Source of the DNA: Glycomyces salinus
GTDB taxonomy: Bacteria; Actinomycetota; Actinomycetes; Mycobacteriales; Micromonosporaceae
Assembly (NCBI RefSeq): GCF_016428645.1
Contig: NZ_JAELXW010000035.1
Location: forward strand, 1 to 64,000
Direction: 5' to 3'
Length of the DNA stretch: 64,000 bases
Under the pieces are notes generated by a model. It was not told where the DNA came from and did no database searches. It saw only the letters and a program-made list of their open reading frames with translations. The translations under genes were made by a program, and so were the position numbers. Positions 44,200 through 52,847 of this stretch are shown one piece after another. Positions within the stretch are counted from its first letter, which is position 1. The number at the start of each line of letters is the position of its first letter.

Positions 44200-44253
44200 T
44201 TCGAACTACTCTTTCAACAAGGGGGCCCTCAGGGACCACCTGCTTCGGCGTTC

Positions 44254-45438
44254 CTAGGCGGCCCGGCGCAGCGCCTCGGTGAGCTTGAGGCGCGAACCGG
44301 TGTAGAGCACACTGCGGCTGTAGAGCTTGGCGCCCAGGGCCAGCGCCCCGGCGGCCGCGGCCAGCAGCAGCGCGATCGCCACGGCGATCTCCCAGAACGG
44401 CACCGGTTCGATCGCCATGCGGGTCGGCATCGCGATCGCCGAGAACGGCGGCACGATCGACAGCACCTGCGCGAACGTGGTGCCCGGGGCGTTCAGCAGG
44501 AAGATCGACCCGACGTAGCTGAGCGTCAGCGACATCACCAGCGGGGTGAGCACCGACCCGGCGTCCTCCTGCCTCGAGACCAGCGAGCCCACGCCGCCGG
44601 CGAGCGTGCCGAACAGCGCGAACGCGATCAGCCACCACCCGATGGAGGACAGCGCGGCCGAGGTCGTGCCCTCGGGCAGGTCCGGCAGCAGCCCGGTCGC
44701 CGCCGCCACGCCCAGGCCGACCGCGACGATCGCGACCAGGTTCACCAGCGCGACCGCGCCCAGGCCGACGACCTTGCCGCCCAGCAACTGCCACGGCTTG
44801 AGGCTGGTCAGCAGGATCTCGACGATCCGGCTCGACTTCTCCTCGACCACGCCCATCGCGATGTACTGCACCGGCATCATCAGCATCATGAACATCAGGA
44901 TCGAGATGATCAGGCCCGTGAAGTAGCCGATCACGGAGTCCGACTCGCTGTCGGAGAGGTTGACCGTCTCCAACGGCCGGGTCGTCAGCGCCTGTTGGAT
45001 CTCGGTGTCGCTCAGCCCGGCGTCGGACAGGTTGCCGTGGACCGCGGCGGCCTGCCAGGCCGATTCGAGCACCGTCTGCAGCTCGGTGCCGACCCGCCCG
45101 TCGACGTAGAGGTCGCCGTCGGCCACCGCGGCCTCGACGTCGCCGTCCTCGACGGCCTGCTCGGCATCGGCGGCCGAGTCGAAGACGGTTACCTCGTAGC
45201 CGCCGATCGCCTCGAGCTGCCCCTCCATGGTGGAGGCGGCGGCACCGGCCAGGCCGACCTCGGTGTCCGAGTCGCCGCCGTCGAGGATGGTCGGCAGCGC
45301 CGCCAGCACACCGGCTATGACGACGGTGATGGCCAGGCTGATGAGATTGGACTTGGAGAGCCCGCGCACGCGGATCTCGCGGCCGGCCACCAGGAGCAGG
45401 CCGCGCATTCTCGAACTCTCAGGGGACCGGGCGCTCAT
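44254..45438 (-). CDS. ABC-2 exporter permease (NatB-like)
   Basis: The 394-residue membrane protein has one N-terminal helix (LISLAITVVIAGVLAALP) and a large extracytoplasmic domain of about 120 acidic residues (about 50-170). Five more helices follow from 175 onward, with the conserved VVEEKSSRIVEILLTSLKP motif between helices, typical of NatB/YhaP exporters. It pairs with the ATPase encoded just upstream (ATGA overlap at 45435-45438). The start is ATG 45438. Such pumps extrude sodium or drugs, but the substrate here is unknown. The operon ends at the long hairpin. Confidence 0.88.
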   Translation of the reverse strand: MSARSPESSRMRGLLLVAGREIRVRGLSKSNLISLAITVVIAGVLAALPTILDGGDSDTEVGLAGAAASTMEGQLEAIGGYEVTVFDSAADAEQAVEDGDVEAAVADGDLYVDGRVGTELQTVLESAWQAAAVHGNLSDAGLSDTEIQQALTTRPLETVNLSDSESDSVIGYFTGLIISILMFMMLMMPVQYIAMGVVEEKSSRIVEILLTSLKPWQLLGGKVVGLGAVALVNLVAIVAVGLGVAAATGLLPDLPEGTTSAALSSIGWWLIAFALFGTLAGGVGSLVSRQEDAGSVLTPLVMSLTLSYVGSIFLLNAPGTTFAQVLSIVPPFSAIAMPTRMAIEPVPFWEIAVAIALLLAAAAGALALGAKLYSRSVLYTGSRLKLTEALRRAA

Positions 45439-46304
45439 TGGGCGACCGCCTCTCGGAAGATCTCGGCGATGGTCGGCTGGTCGTAGGCGAAGTGGGCGAC
45501 GCGCCCGGCGCTCATGGCGACGTGGAGCACCGCCTGGTCGTCGGCGTCCTCGACCAGGTAGTCGTCGCCGTCGCGGGTGACTGTCCCCGGCAGGTCGGCG
45601 ATCAGGTCCCGCGGGGCGTCGACCCGGACGCGCAGCCGCTTGGTCTCGCGGGCCTTGAGCTCCTCCACGCCTCCGGCGGCGATGACCGTACCGGCGGCGA
45701 TGATCACCACCGAGTCGCAGAGCCGCTCGATCAGGTCGAGCTGGTGGCTGGAGAAGATCACCGGCACGCCCCGGGCGGCGCGCTCCTTGAGCGCGGTGCC
45801 CATGACGTCGACGGCGATCGGGTCGAGCCCTGAGAACGGCTCGTCGAGGACCATCGCCTCGGGGTCGTGCACGAGCGAGACGGCCAACTGGACGCGCTGC
45901 TGGTTGCCCAGCGACAGGTCCTGGACGTGGTCGCCGGCCCGGTCGGTCAGGGCCAGCTGCTCCAGCAGCTCGCCGGTGGCGCGCTTGGCCGCGGCGCGGT
46001 CCATGCCGTGCAGCTCTCCGAAGTAGGCGATCTGCTCGGCGACCTTCATCTTCGGGTACAGGCCCCGCTCCTCGGGCATGTAGCCGAAGCGGTTGCGCTG
46101 GGCGGCACCGAGGGGCGAGCCCTGGTAGAGGACCTCGCCGGAGTCGGAGGCGAGGACGCCCATCGCGATGCGCATCGTGGTCGTCTTGCCCGCGCCGTTG
46201 GCGCCGACGAACCCCACCACCTCGCCCGGTTGAGCAGACAGGGACACCCCGTCGAGGGCGACCTTGTCTCCGAACCGTTTGCGGAGCTCCTTGATTTCAA
46301 GCAT
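45435..46304 (-). CDS. ABC exporter ATPase (NatA-like)
   Basis: The 289-residue ATPase has Walker A GANGAGKTT, the signature LSLGNQQRV (a variant of LSGGQ, as is common in NatA/YhaQ), Walker B AMVLDEPFSGLDP and the switch His in FSSHQ. A C-terminal ~80-residue extension (LRVRVDAPRDLIADLPG) with a DUF4162-like fold is usual for drug-export ATPases. It starts at ATG 46304 and is the first gene of a two-gene operon. It is divergent from the sugar ABC operon, with 307 bases between them. Confidence 0.92.
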   Translation of the reverse strand: MLEIKELRKRFGDKVALDGVSLSAQPGEVVGFVGANGAGKTTTMRIAMGVLASDSGEVLYQGSPLGAAQRNRFGYMPEERGLYPKMKVAEQIAYFGELHGMDRAAAKRATGELLEQLALTDRAGDHVQDLSLGNQQRVQLAVSLVHDPEAMVLDEPFSGLDPIAVDVMGTALKERAARGVPVIFSSHQLDLIERLCDSVVIIAAGTVIAAGGVEELKARETKRLRVRVDAPRDLIADLPGTVTRDGDDYLVEDADDQAVLHVAMSAGRVAHFAYDQPTIAEIFREAVAQ

Positions 46305-46477
46305 GTGTTCACCCTAAAGCGGGAACCGGTCGCGCACGTCCCCCGCCCGGATGATCAGGGGACCGACCGGATCCTTCGCGGGTACGACTCACGTCTCGTC
46401 CGGGTCGGCGCGGTGGCCGGGGGCCGAGACCGGACCGGTCGCATTCCGTGATCGAACTGTGAGCGAACCCGGCTGGT

Positions 46478-46513
46478 AAGCGCTTGACAGGTTACTTATC
46501 ACACTGATAGAAA
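46478..46513 (+). promoter_or_regulatory. promoter with two operator-like palindromes, sugar ABC operon
   Basis: The perfect -35 box TTGACA (46484-46489) is followed after 18 bases by TAGAAA. A palindrome AAGCGCTT (46478-46485) overlaps the -35, like LacI-family operator cores. A second, TATCA-CAC-TGATA (46497-46509), sits in the spacer and would block polymerase. The ROK regulator encoded at the end of the operon is a candidate binder. The rest of the 307-base gap shows nothing recognisable. Confidence 0.6.
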
Positions 46514-46611
46514 AGTAGCTCACAACACAAACCGGCCGCTCAAACACCCGCAAGTGCCCGCGGGCGAGCGGCCGTTCACTATCCGACCCCAGACCCTGAG
46601 AAGAGACGACC

Positions 46612-47868
46612 ATGAAACGACGACTGATCCTCGCCGCCGGATCGGCGGTGGTGCCCCTGAGCGCCTGCGGCGTCCTCGGAGGCGACGACGGCTCCGACGA
46701 CGACACCCTGCGCTTCTGGCTCTCCGGCGACGCCAACCAAGGCGGCGGCTTCCAGCACATGGCCGACAAGTACGAAGAGGAGACGGGGATCAAAGTCGAG
46801 ATCGACGACGTCCCCTACGACGACTTCAACACCCGGCTGCGCAACGCCGCCCAGGCCGACGGACTGCCCGACCTGGCCCGCGTCACCGCGATCGACCCGA
46901 TCTGGATGAACCAGCTCCAAGACCTCTCCGGGATCGCCTCCGAACACGGCATCATGGACAACCTCCTGGTCGAGAACGCCGACGGCGAAATCCCCACCCT
47001 GCCGACCGACCTCACCGCCGTCGGACTGTTCATCAACAAGAGCCTGTTCGACTCCGCCGGCGTGGCCTACCCGACCAGCCCCGACCAGATCTGGACCTGG
47101 GACGAATTCATCGACGCCCTCAGGCAGGTCCAAGACGACACCGGAGCCCGCTACGGCCTGGTCATGGACGGCTCCTCCCACCGCCTGCGCGCCATGATGT
47201 ACCAGTTCGGCAGCGACGGCTACCTCCTCGACGACGACTGCGCGTACACCACCGACGAGGCGGCCACCACCGCCGCCATGGAACTCTTCCACGACATCAA
47301 CGACGACCAGGTCATGCCCCGCTCGGTGTGGGTCTCCGGCGACGACCCGAACGCCCTGTTCAAGAGCGGCCAGGTCGCCGCCTACTACTCCGGCTCCTGG
47401 CAGGTCGCCGACTTCCAGGAGAACATCGCCGACTTCGAATGGGCCTCGGTCTACATGCCCGCCCAAGAACGCCGCGCCACCAACCTCGGCGGCGGCCTCA
47501 TGGTCGTCTACAAAGGATCCAAGGCCGAACGGGCATACGACTTCGTCAACTGGCTCTACACCCCCGAGAACTACACCGAGATCTCCGAAGTCTCCGGCTT
47601 CCTGCCCGTGATGACGGGCCTCGACATCGACTACGGCGACTCCCAGACGAGCTTCGACCTCTACAACGACGAGATCGCCGCCTCCGATCCCATCTCGGGC
47701 CACCAGATCACCTCCCAGCTCGAGATGGTCTACGCCGAGCAGACCCAGTCCTCCGACAGCGACCCCATCGCCGACGAGGCCAAGAAGCTCGCCAACGACG
47801 AACAGGACGTCCCCGCGACGATCCAGAACACCCTCGACCTGCTCAACGAAGCCACCAGCTGCGAGTAA
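46612..47868 (+). CDS. carbohydrate ABC transporter binding lipoprotein (family 1)
   Basis: The 418-residue protein starts MKRRLILAAGSAVVPLSACG, a short lipoprotein signal with Cys at 19. The SBP_bac_1 fold is evident: LRFWLSGDANQGG, FNTRLRNAAQADGLPDLARV, GLFINKSLFDSAGV, and a C-terminal Trp/Tyr-rich ligand face (YYSGSWQVADFQ). It captures an oligosaccharide at the membrane surface for the two permeases encoded next. The ATPase is not encoded here, so it probably uses a shared MsiK-type ATPase as in other actinomycetes (family knowledge). The ligand is unknown but may be a xylan- or uronate-derived oligosaccharide given the neighbours. Confidence 0.9.
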   Translation: MKRRLILAAGSAVVPLSACGVLGGDDGSDDDTLRFWLSGDANQGGGFQHMADKYEEETGIKVEIDDVPYDDFNTRLRNAAQADGLPDLARVTAIDPIWMNQLQDLSGIASEHGIMDNLLVENADGEIPTLPTDLTAVGLFINKSLFDSAGVAYPTSPDQIWTWDEFIDALRQVQDDTGARYGLVMDGSSHRLRAMMYQFGSDGYLLDDDCAYTTDEAATTAAMELFHDINDDQVMPRSVWVSGDDPNALFKSGQVAAYYSGSWQVADFQENIADFEWASVYMPAQERRATNLGGGLMVVYKGSKAERAYDFVNWLYTPENYTEISEVSGFLPVMTGLDIDYGDSQTSFDLYNDEIAASDPISGHQITSQLEMVYAEQTQSSDSDPIADEAKKLANDEQDVPATIQNTLDLLNEATSCE

Positions 47869-47871
47869 ACC

Positions 47872-48813
47872 TTGACCGTCACCACCGCCGCGAACGACGA
47901 GCGCCGCACCGAGCCCCCCGCCCCGAGGCGGCGCGGTGCGGCCTCCAGGCGAGTCCAGTACCGCGCCGCACCGCTCATCCTCGGCGGCACCAGCATCGTC
48001 CTGTTCCTCGTATTCTTCGTCTGGCCCGGCAGCCTGGGCCTGATCTACTCCTTCACCGACTACACCGGCATCGGCGACTTCCAATTCGTCGGCACCGAAA
48101 ACTACGAGAAACTCTTCAGCGACCCCACCTTCTACCAGGCCCTGACCCGCACCCTCCTGTTCGCCGCACTCAGCGTCCCGCTGATGTACGTCGTCTCCCT
48201 GACCATCGCCACACTCCTGGTCAGCAACTACACCAAAGGCAAGACCGCCGCCAAGATCATCTTCTTCTTCCCGTGGCTGATCTCCCCGATCGTCGCCGGC
48301 GTCATCTGGCGGTGGATGTTCGGCGAAAGCTTCGGCTTCGTCAACTACGTCATCACCACACTCGGCGCCGACCCCCTCGCCTGGCAGACCGACGCCGACC
48401 TCGCCCTCATGGTCGTCGTCATGGCCGCCACCTGGGGCGGGACCGCATTCAACATGCTGCTGTTCATCGCCGCGCTCAAGAACGTCCCGCGCTCCTACTA
48501 CGAGGCCGCCGAAATCGACGGCGCGGGCGGCTGGCAGCGGTTCCGCCACATCACCCTCCCGTCGATCGCGCCGACCTCCTTCATGGTCGTCCTCCTCTCC
48601 TCCCTCGGCGCGATGAAGGAGTTCGCAATGGTCCAATCCCTCAACGGCGGCGGACCCGGGACCTCCAACACGTTCCTCATCCAGTACATCTACGAGACCG
48701 GCTTCGAACGGGCCGACATCGGCTACGCCAGCGCCGTCTCCATGATCCTGCTGGTCATCCTGATGTCCATCGCGCTGCTCCAGCTGTGGATCAACCGGAG
48801 GCGAACCGCATGA
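47872..48813 (+). CDS. carbohydrate ABC transporter permease (MalF/UgpA type)
   Basis: The 313-residue permease has six helices. The cytoplasmic N-terminus (about 32 residues) is Arg/Pro-rich. The EAA loop reads YYEAAEIDGAGGWQRFRHITL (key residues EAA and G at about 222-230). The start is taken as TTG 47872, three bases after the binding-protein stop; no better start with a good site is seen before the first helix. The next gene overlaps its end as ATGA. It forms the import channel with the MalG-type partner. Confidence 0.9.
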   Translation: MTVTTAANDERRTEPPAPRRRGAASRRVQYRAAPLILGGTSIVLFLVFFVWPGSLGLIYSFTDYTGIGDFQFVGTENYEKLFSDPTFYQALTRTLLFAALSVPLMYVVSLTIATLLVSNYTKGKTAAKIIFFFPWLISPIVAGVIWRWMFGESFGFVNYVITTLGADPLAWQTDADLALMVVVMAATWGGTAFNMLLFIAALKNVPRSYYEAAEIDGAGGWQRFRHITLPSIAPTSFMVVLLSSLGAMKEFAMVQSLNGGGPGTSNTFLIQYIYETGFERADIGYASAVSMILLVILMSIALLQLWINRRRTA

Positions 48814-49697
48814 GCGCCCTGACCAAGACGCGCCCGGGCGCGGCGGCCCCCAAGTCCCGCAGAGCCCGCAAGATCCAGAACTCCGCCAGCATCGTCCCCA
48901 TGTCCACCTTCATGTGGGCCCTGGCCGCGCTGTACGCGTTCCCGCTGGTGTGGTTCCTGCTCAGCTCCTTCAAACCCGGCAGCGAACTGTTCCGGTACCC
49001 GCTGACGATCCTGCCCGAGAACCCCACCGTCGCCGGATTCGAGCAGGCATGGGACCGGTTCGACTTCCTCCTGTACTTCTCCAACACCCTGATCGTGGCC
49101 GTCTCCACCACCGTCCTGACCGTCATCGCCAGCGCCATGACCGGCTACGCGCTGGCGAAATACCAGCAGTACCGGTGGGTGAAGATCTTCTTCATCTGCA
49201 TCCTGGCCACCACCATGCTGCCCACCGAGGTGATCCTGTCGCCGACGTTCATCGTCATCCGCGACCTCGGCCTCTACAACTCCCTGGCCGGCCTGGTCGT
49301 GCCCTCGATCCTCACCGCCACCGGCGTGTTCATGTTCCGGCAGTACTTCGTGTCCATCCCCGACGACATCATCGAGGCCGCCCGCATCGACGGCGCCCGC
49401 GAAGTCGGCATCTTCTTCCGGATCATGCTGCCGATGTCCAGGCCGATCATCATGACCCTGGCCATCTTCTCGTTCCAATGGCGCTGGAACGACTACATCT
49501 GGCCGCTCATCGTCGTCGGCGACGAAAGCAAGTTCACCCTCCAGATCGCGCTGCGCAGCATCGTCGGGGCCGAGAACATCGACTGGCCCCTCCTGCTGGC
49601 CGCGTCCGCGATGTCCCTGCTGCCGCTGATCCTGCTGTTCGTGGTCTTCCAGCGGTACGTCATGAACGAGGATCTCAATGCCGGACTCAAGGACTGA
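48810..49697 (+). CDS. carbohydrate ABC transporter permease (MalG/UgpE type)
   Basis: The 295-residue permease begins with about 30 basic residues and six helices. Typical motifs are YAFPLVWFLLSSFKP near the start, and the EAA loop IIEAARIDGAREVGIF. QWRWNDYIWPL is the usual near-final signature of the MalG group. ATG 48810 overlaps the previous stop by four bases, and its own 3' end overlaps the next gene by 20 bases. It is thus embedded in a five-gene operon. Confidence 0.92.
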   Translation: MSALTKTRPGAAAPKSRRARKIQNSASIVPMSTFMWALAALYAFPLVWFLLSSFKPGSELFRYPLTILPENPTVAGFEQAWDRFDFLLYFSNTLIVAVSTTVLTVIASAMTGYALAKYQQYRWVKIFFICILATTMLPTEVILSPTFIVIRDLGLYNSLAGLVVPSILTATGVFMFRQYFVSIPDDIIEAARIDGAREVGIFFRIMLPMSRPIIMTLAIFSFQWRWNDYIWPLIVVGDESKFTLQIALRSIVGAENIDWPLLLAASAMSLLPLILLFVVFQRYVMNEDLNAGLKD

Positions 49698-51333
49698 CCG
49701 ACGATTCACCGCGCTGGTCACCGAAGCGGCGGACGACCGAGCCGACCAGGTGCTCGACGGCATCGAGGAGCTGACCGCCCCCGCGGTGCACCACCGCACG
49801 GTCATGGCCGCGGCCAAGGCGCTCATCGCCTGCCGCGGCCACGAGCGGTCGAGGCACCACGGCTCGATCGAGGCCGCCTCGGGCGCGCTGCGGCTGATCG
49901 ACCACCTGGCCTCCATGCAAGGGGCCGACGGCCTCTTCGACGGCGAGAACCTCGCCTCCCCGCCCGACACGGCCTTCACGATCAACGACCTGTGCGACGC
50001 CTACGGCCTCCTCGAACAGTCCGGGGAGTCCGCGGCGGCCGCGAAGCGGCTCGAGCGGATAGCGGCATCCGCCAAAGAGTCCCTGCTGCGCGGCGGCGTC
50101 CACACCCCCAACCACCGCTGGGAACTGAGCGCCGCCCTGGCCCGCATGCACCGGCACTGGCCCGACCAGCGCCTGGTGGAACGGGTCGACCAATGGCTGG
50201 CCGAGGGCATCGACATCGCCCCCGACGGCATGTACTCCGAACGCAGCGCCAACTACGCGCTGCACGTCTCCAACCCGTCCCTGACCGCCATCGGCACCGC
50301 ACTCGACCGCCCCGAACTGCTCGACGACGTCGTCCGCAACCTGGAAGCGATCGCCGCGACGACCCTGCCCGACGGCACCGTCGAAACCGTCCACTCCAGG
50401 CGGCAGGACCAGCGCGGCACGATCGACCTGGCCGGATTCCTCATGCAGTTCCGGCGCTTCGCGATCCGGCGCGACCGCGGCGACTTCGCCGGAATCGTCG
50501 CCGAGATCCTGACCGGGCCCCTGGCCGACCCGACCGGCGCCCTCACCGAGATCCTGCTCGAACCGGCCCTGGCCGCACCCCTGCCGCCGCCCGAACCGCG
50601 GAAGCCGGTACGCAGGCTGTTCCCGTCCGCGGGCCTGGCCGTGGCGCGCGAGGACCGCTTCTACGCCTGCGTCTACGGCGGCTCGGACTACGCCGAACAC
50701 GGCCGCATCCGCTCCGGCCTGGCGACCAACCCGACCTTCCTGCGGCTGGCCGGGGGAGCGGCCGTACTCGAATCGGCCCGACTTACCAGGGACTTCTTCG
50801 GCCTCGGCCCGTTCCGCGCCGACGGCCTGACCGAAGAGGACGGTGCGTACACGCTGCGCGAACGGGTGAGCGCGGCCTACTACCAGCCGCTGGGGCCCGA
50901 ACACCGCCGCGCCGACGGCCGCTACGCGCTGACCGACGAGGGCCGCTTCTCGGCCGCGATGGACTTCGACCACCGCCCGACCACGGAGGTCGCGCTCGAC
51001 ACCGAGCTGCGGATCGAACTGGGCCGCCACTCGGCCCGGATCGAATGCGAATCCGACGGCCGCGTCAGCCAGGCGATCGAACTGACCTTCCGCCCCGGCG
51101 GCCGCCTGGCCGACGACGGCCGCTCCTACCGCCACGGCGGCGACGCGATCGAGATCGATACCTCCGGTTCCGAACCCCGCCCGGCCGGCCCCGGCGCCTA
51201 CCATCCGGGTGAGGACTACACGCACCTGTCCGGGACCGACGCAGTCGACGGGCCCAAGGTCCGCATTCCACTGAGCCCGAGCGGGCGTACCGTGGTGACG
51301 CTGCGTCATACAGAACGGAGAGAACGTGACTGA
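49678..51333 (+). CDS. heparinase/polysaccharide-lyase-like protein (alpha/alpha toroid plus beta-sandwich)
   Basis: The 551-residue protein has no signal peptide, so it should act in the cytoplasm on imported oligosaccharide. Residues about 20-270 look like an alpha/alpha toroid with TPNHRWELSAAL, DGMYSERSANYALHVSNPSL and SRRQDQRGTIDL. The Asn-His and Tyr residues in these motifs resemble catalytic residues of heparinase-II/PL-type lyases. From about 310 to the end the protein is strand-rich, like the lyase beta-sandwich. I cannot assign a CAZy family with certainty. Overlap with the permease gene and the ROK gene ties it to one transport-and-use operon. Confidence 0.6.
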   Translation: MPDSRTDRRFTALVTEAADDRADQVLDGIEELTAPAVHHRTVMAAAKALIACRGHERSRHHGSIEAASGALRLIDHLASMQGADGLFDGENLASPPDTAFTINDLCDAYGLLEQSGESAAAAKRLERIAASAKESLLRGGVHTPNHRWELSAALARMHRHWPDQRLVERVDQWLAEGIDIAPDGMYSERSANYALHVSNPSLTAIGTALDRPELLDDVVRNLEAIAATTLPDGTVETVHSRRQDQRGTIDLAGFLMQFRRFAIRRDRGDFAGIVAEILTGPLADPTGALTEILLEPALAAPLPPPEPRKPVRRLFPSAGLAVAREDRFYACVYGGSDYAEHGRIRSGLATNPTFLRLAGGAAVLESARLTRDFFGLGPFRADGLTEEDGAYTLRERVSAAYYQPLGPEHRRADGRYALTDEGRFSAAMDFDHRPTTEVALDTELRIELGRHSARIECESDGRVSQAIELTFRPGGRLADDGRSYRHGGDAIEIDTSGSEPRPAGPGAYHPGEDYTHLSGTDAVDGPKVRIPLSPSGRTVVTLRHTERRERD

Positions 51334-52498
51334 GCGGCGGACCGCCACCACCAACATGGTCTCGCAGGTCAACCTCGCGGCGATCACCGAGACCCTGCTG
51401 GAGCGGGGTCCGCTGTCCCGCAAGCAGATCGGCGAGTTCACCGGCCTCAGTCCCGCCACCGTCAACCGGCTCACCGCCCAACTCCTCGAACACGGGGTCA
51501 TCGTCCGCGCCGGGCTCGAACCGTCCGACGGCGGACGGCCCTCCCACCTGCTGCGCTACGCCGGCGAGACCAGGCTCGCCGGGGCCGTGAAAGTCAACGC
51601 CACCACCGTGACCGGCATCCTCATGGACCTCACCGGGCGAATCCTCCACCGCCGCACCGCCGAAACCGGCCCTCGAGGCGAAGACCGCCTCGAAGCCTGC
51701 CTGGCCGCGGCCGAGGAACTCCCGGCCGAGGCCGCACGACGCGGCAAACCGTTCCTGGCCCTCGGCGCATCGATCCCCGGCTTCGTCCGGGCTACCGACG
51801 GCGCGGTCCTGCAGGCCGCCGAACTCGGATGGAACGACATCCCGCTCGGCCGCCTCATGGCCGACCGCCTGAACGCGCCGGTCCTCGTCGAGAACGACGC
51901 CAACGCGATCGCCTACGCCGAATGGGCCCGAGGCGCCGGCCAGGGCAGCAAGACCTTGGCCGCCATCGAACTGGGCGCCGGCATAGGCGCCGGAATCGTC
52001 TCCGAAGGCCGCCTCCACCGCGGCGCCCGCTCAGTGGCCGGAGAAATCGGATTCCTGCTGACCGGCAGATCCTCACTGTCGCTCGAATTCGGTGACGTGG
52101 GCGACCTCGAATCCCAACTGGGCGCGCGCACCCTCGAAGACCGCGCCGCCCGCTGCGGATGGACCCTCGAGTCCGGCCCGGTGTGCCCCTGGATCATCCG
52201 CCAGGCCCGCACCGAGCCCGAAGCGGCCGTGAAGCAACTGGCCCACGACCTGTTCGACATGGTGGCGCTGGGGATCGCTGCTCTGTCCAGTGTGCTCGAT
52301 CCGGACCTGGTGGTGCTGTGCGGCGGACTGAGTGCCGAACCGGATTTCGTCCACGGGCAATTGAACGAGCGCCTGACCGGCAGGGTGCCGCTGCTGCCGC
52401 GGCTCGCGACGACCGCGCTCGGTGATGACGCCGCGTTGGTCGGCGCGGCCGAGTTGGCGGTGCGGCATTCGCAAGGGTTCGCCTACGCACCGGGCTGA
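51326..52498 (+). CDS. ROK-family transcriptional regulator
   Basis: The 390-residue protein has an N-terminal winged helix (about 15-75, LSRKQIGEFTGLSPATVNRLTAQLLEHG) and a sugar-kinase-like domain (about 85-380). VENDANAIAYAEW holds the usual catalytic Asp and VAGEIGF is present. The zinc-binding Cys cluster that normally follows GEIGH is missing, and the DxGxT phosphate motif at the start is weak. It therefore probably senses a sugar without phosphorylating it. The start is GTG 51326, eight bases inside the preceding gene. It probably controls this operon through the palindromes at 46478-46509. Confidence 0.88.
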   Translation: MTERRTATTNMVSQVNLAAITETLLERGPLSRKQIGEFTGLSPATVNRLTAQLLEHGVIVRAGLEPSDGGRPSHLLRYAGETRLAGAVKVNATTVTGILMDLTGRILHRRTAETGPRGEDRLEACLAAAEELPAEAARRGKPFLALGASIPGFVRATDGAVLQAAELGWNDIPLGRLMADRLNAPVLVENDANAIAYAEWARGAGQGSKTLAAIELGAGIGAGIVSEGRLHRGARSVAGEIGFLLTGRSSLSLEFGDVGDLESQLGARTLEDRAARCGWTLESGPVCPWIIRQARTEPEAAVKQLAHDLFDMVALGIAALSSVLDPDLVVLCGGLSAEPDFVHGQLNERLTGRVPLLPRLATTALGDDAALVGAAELAVRHSQGFAYAPG

Positions 52499-52516
52499 TC
52501 CGATGATCGTGAGGGT

Positions 52517-52547
52517 GCGGGCGGGCGGCTGGGTGCCGCCCGCCCGC
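52517..52547 (+). terminator. terminator after the sugar operon
   Basis: A perfect 13-bp stem (GCGGGCGGGCGGC, 52517-52529, with 52535-52547) around TGGGT, 18 bases past the ROK stop. Confidence 0.75.
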
Positions 52548-52574
52548 GATCTACCCGCGGGTCCCTCGCAGGAG

Positions 52575-52600
52575 CCGCGCGCGGGGCGCCCCGCGCGCGG
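52575..52600. repeat. 26-bp perfect palindrome
   Basis: The left half CCGCGCGCGGGGC (52575-52587) is exactly complementary to 52588-52600 with no loop. It lies between the terminator and the DnaA-box-like cluster. Confidence 0.8.
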
Positions 52601-52756
52601 ACTTGTGATGGTGGCTCCCGGGACATCTCCTCCGTCCTCGCCACCGATCCTGCGAGAGGGCAATTCAGCTCGTGTGCCAGGACCGAACCAACTTGCCGTT
52701 TTTTCCATATGACATTGACACGCACCACGCAAGCCCGCAAGAGAAACTTCTGCGCC

Positions 52757-52807
52757 TGTGGATAACTGGTGAGGTCCACTCGCGACTGTGGATCGGCCTG
52801 TGGACAA
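52757..52807 (-). promoter_or_regulatory. cluster of three DnaA-box-like sequences
   Basis: Read on the minus strand: TTGTCCACA (52807-52799), CGATCCACA (52795-52787) and TTATCCACA (52765-52757). The first and third are exact DnaA-box consensus forms, and all share one orientation. They sit in a gene-free gap just beyond the 3' end of the GH30 gene, next to a relatively AT-rich patch (52690-52720). No replication-origin genes are near, so it is not the chromosomal origin as usually organised. It may titrate DnaA or regulate transcription. Confidence 0.55.
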
Positions 52808-52847
52808 CTTGCGGCTGCGGGGAGGAGAAGGTAATCTGCGCGGCCGG

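Noticed and set aside
43834-44253. Translational attenuator (short leader peptide) controlling the Cfr-like gene
   Set aside because: No short frame with a ribosome binding site and a paired stem masking the Cfr-like start could be identified.
43923-44282. 119-codon frame upstream of the Cfr-like gene
   Set aside because: There is no ribosome binding site and no motif, and it runs through the long hairpin and into the exporter permease gene on the opposite strand.
46579-48636. 685-codon minus-strand open frame opposite the sugar ABC genes
   Set aside because: It is a shadow of two real genes with low-complexity Val/Gly/Asp composition and no recognisable domain.
52499-52847. Chromosomal origin of replication
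   Set aside because: Only three boxes occur, and dnaA, dnaN, rpmH and rnpA are absent. The cluster is reported as DnaA-box-like only.
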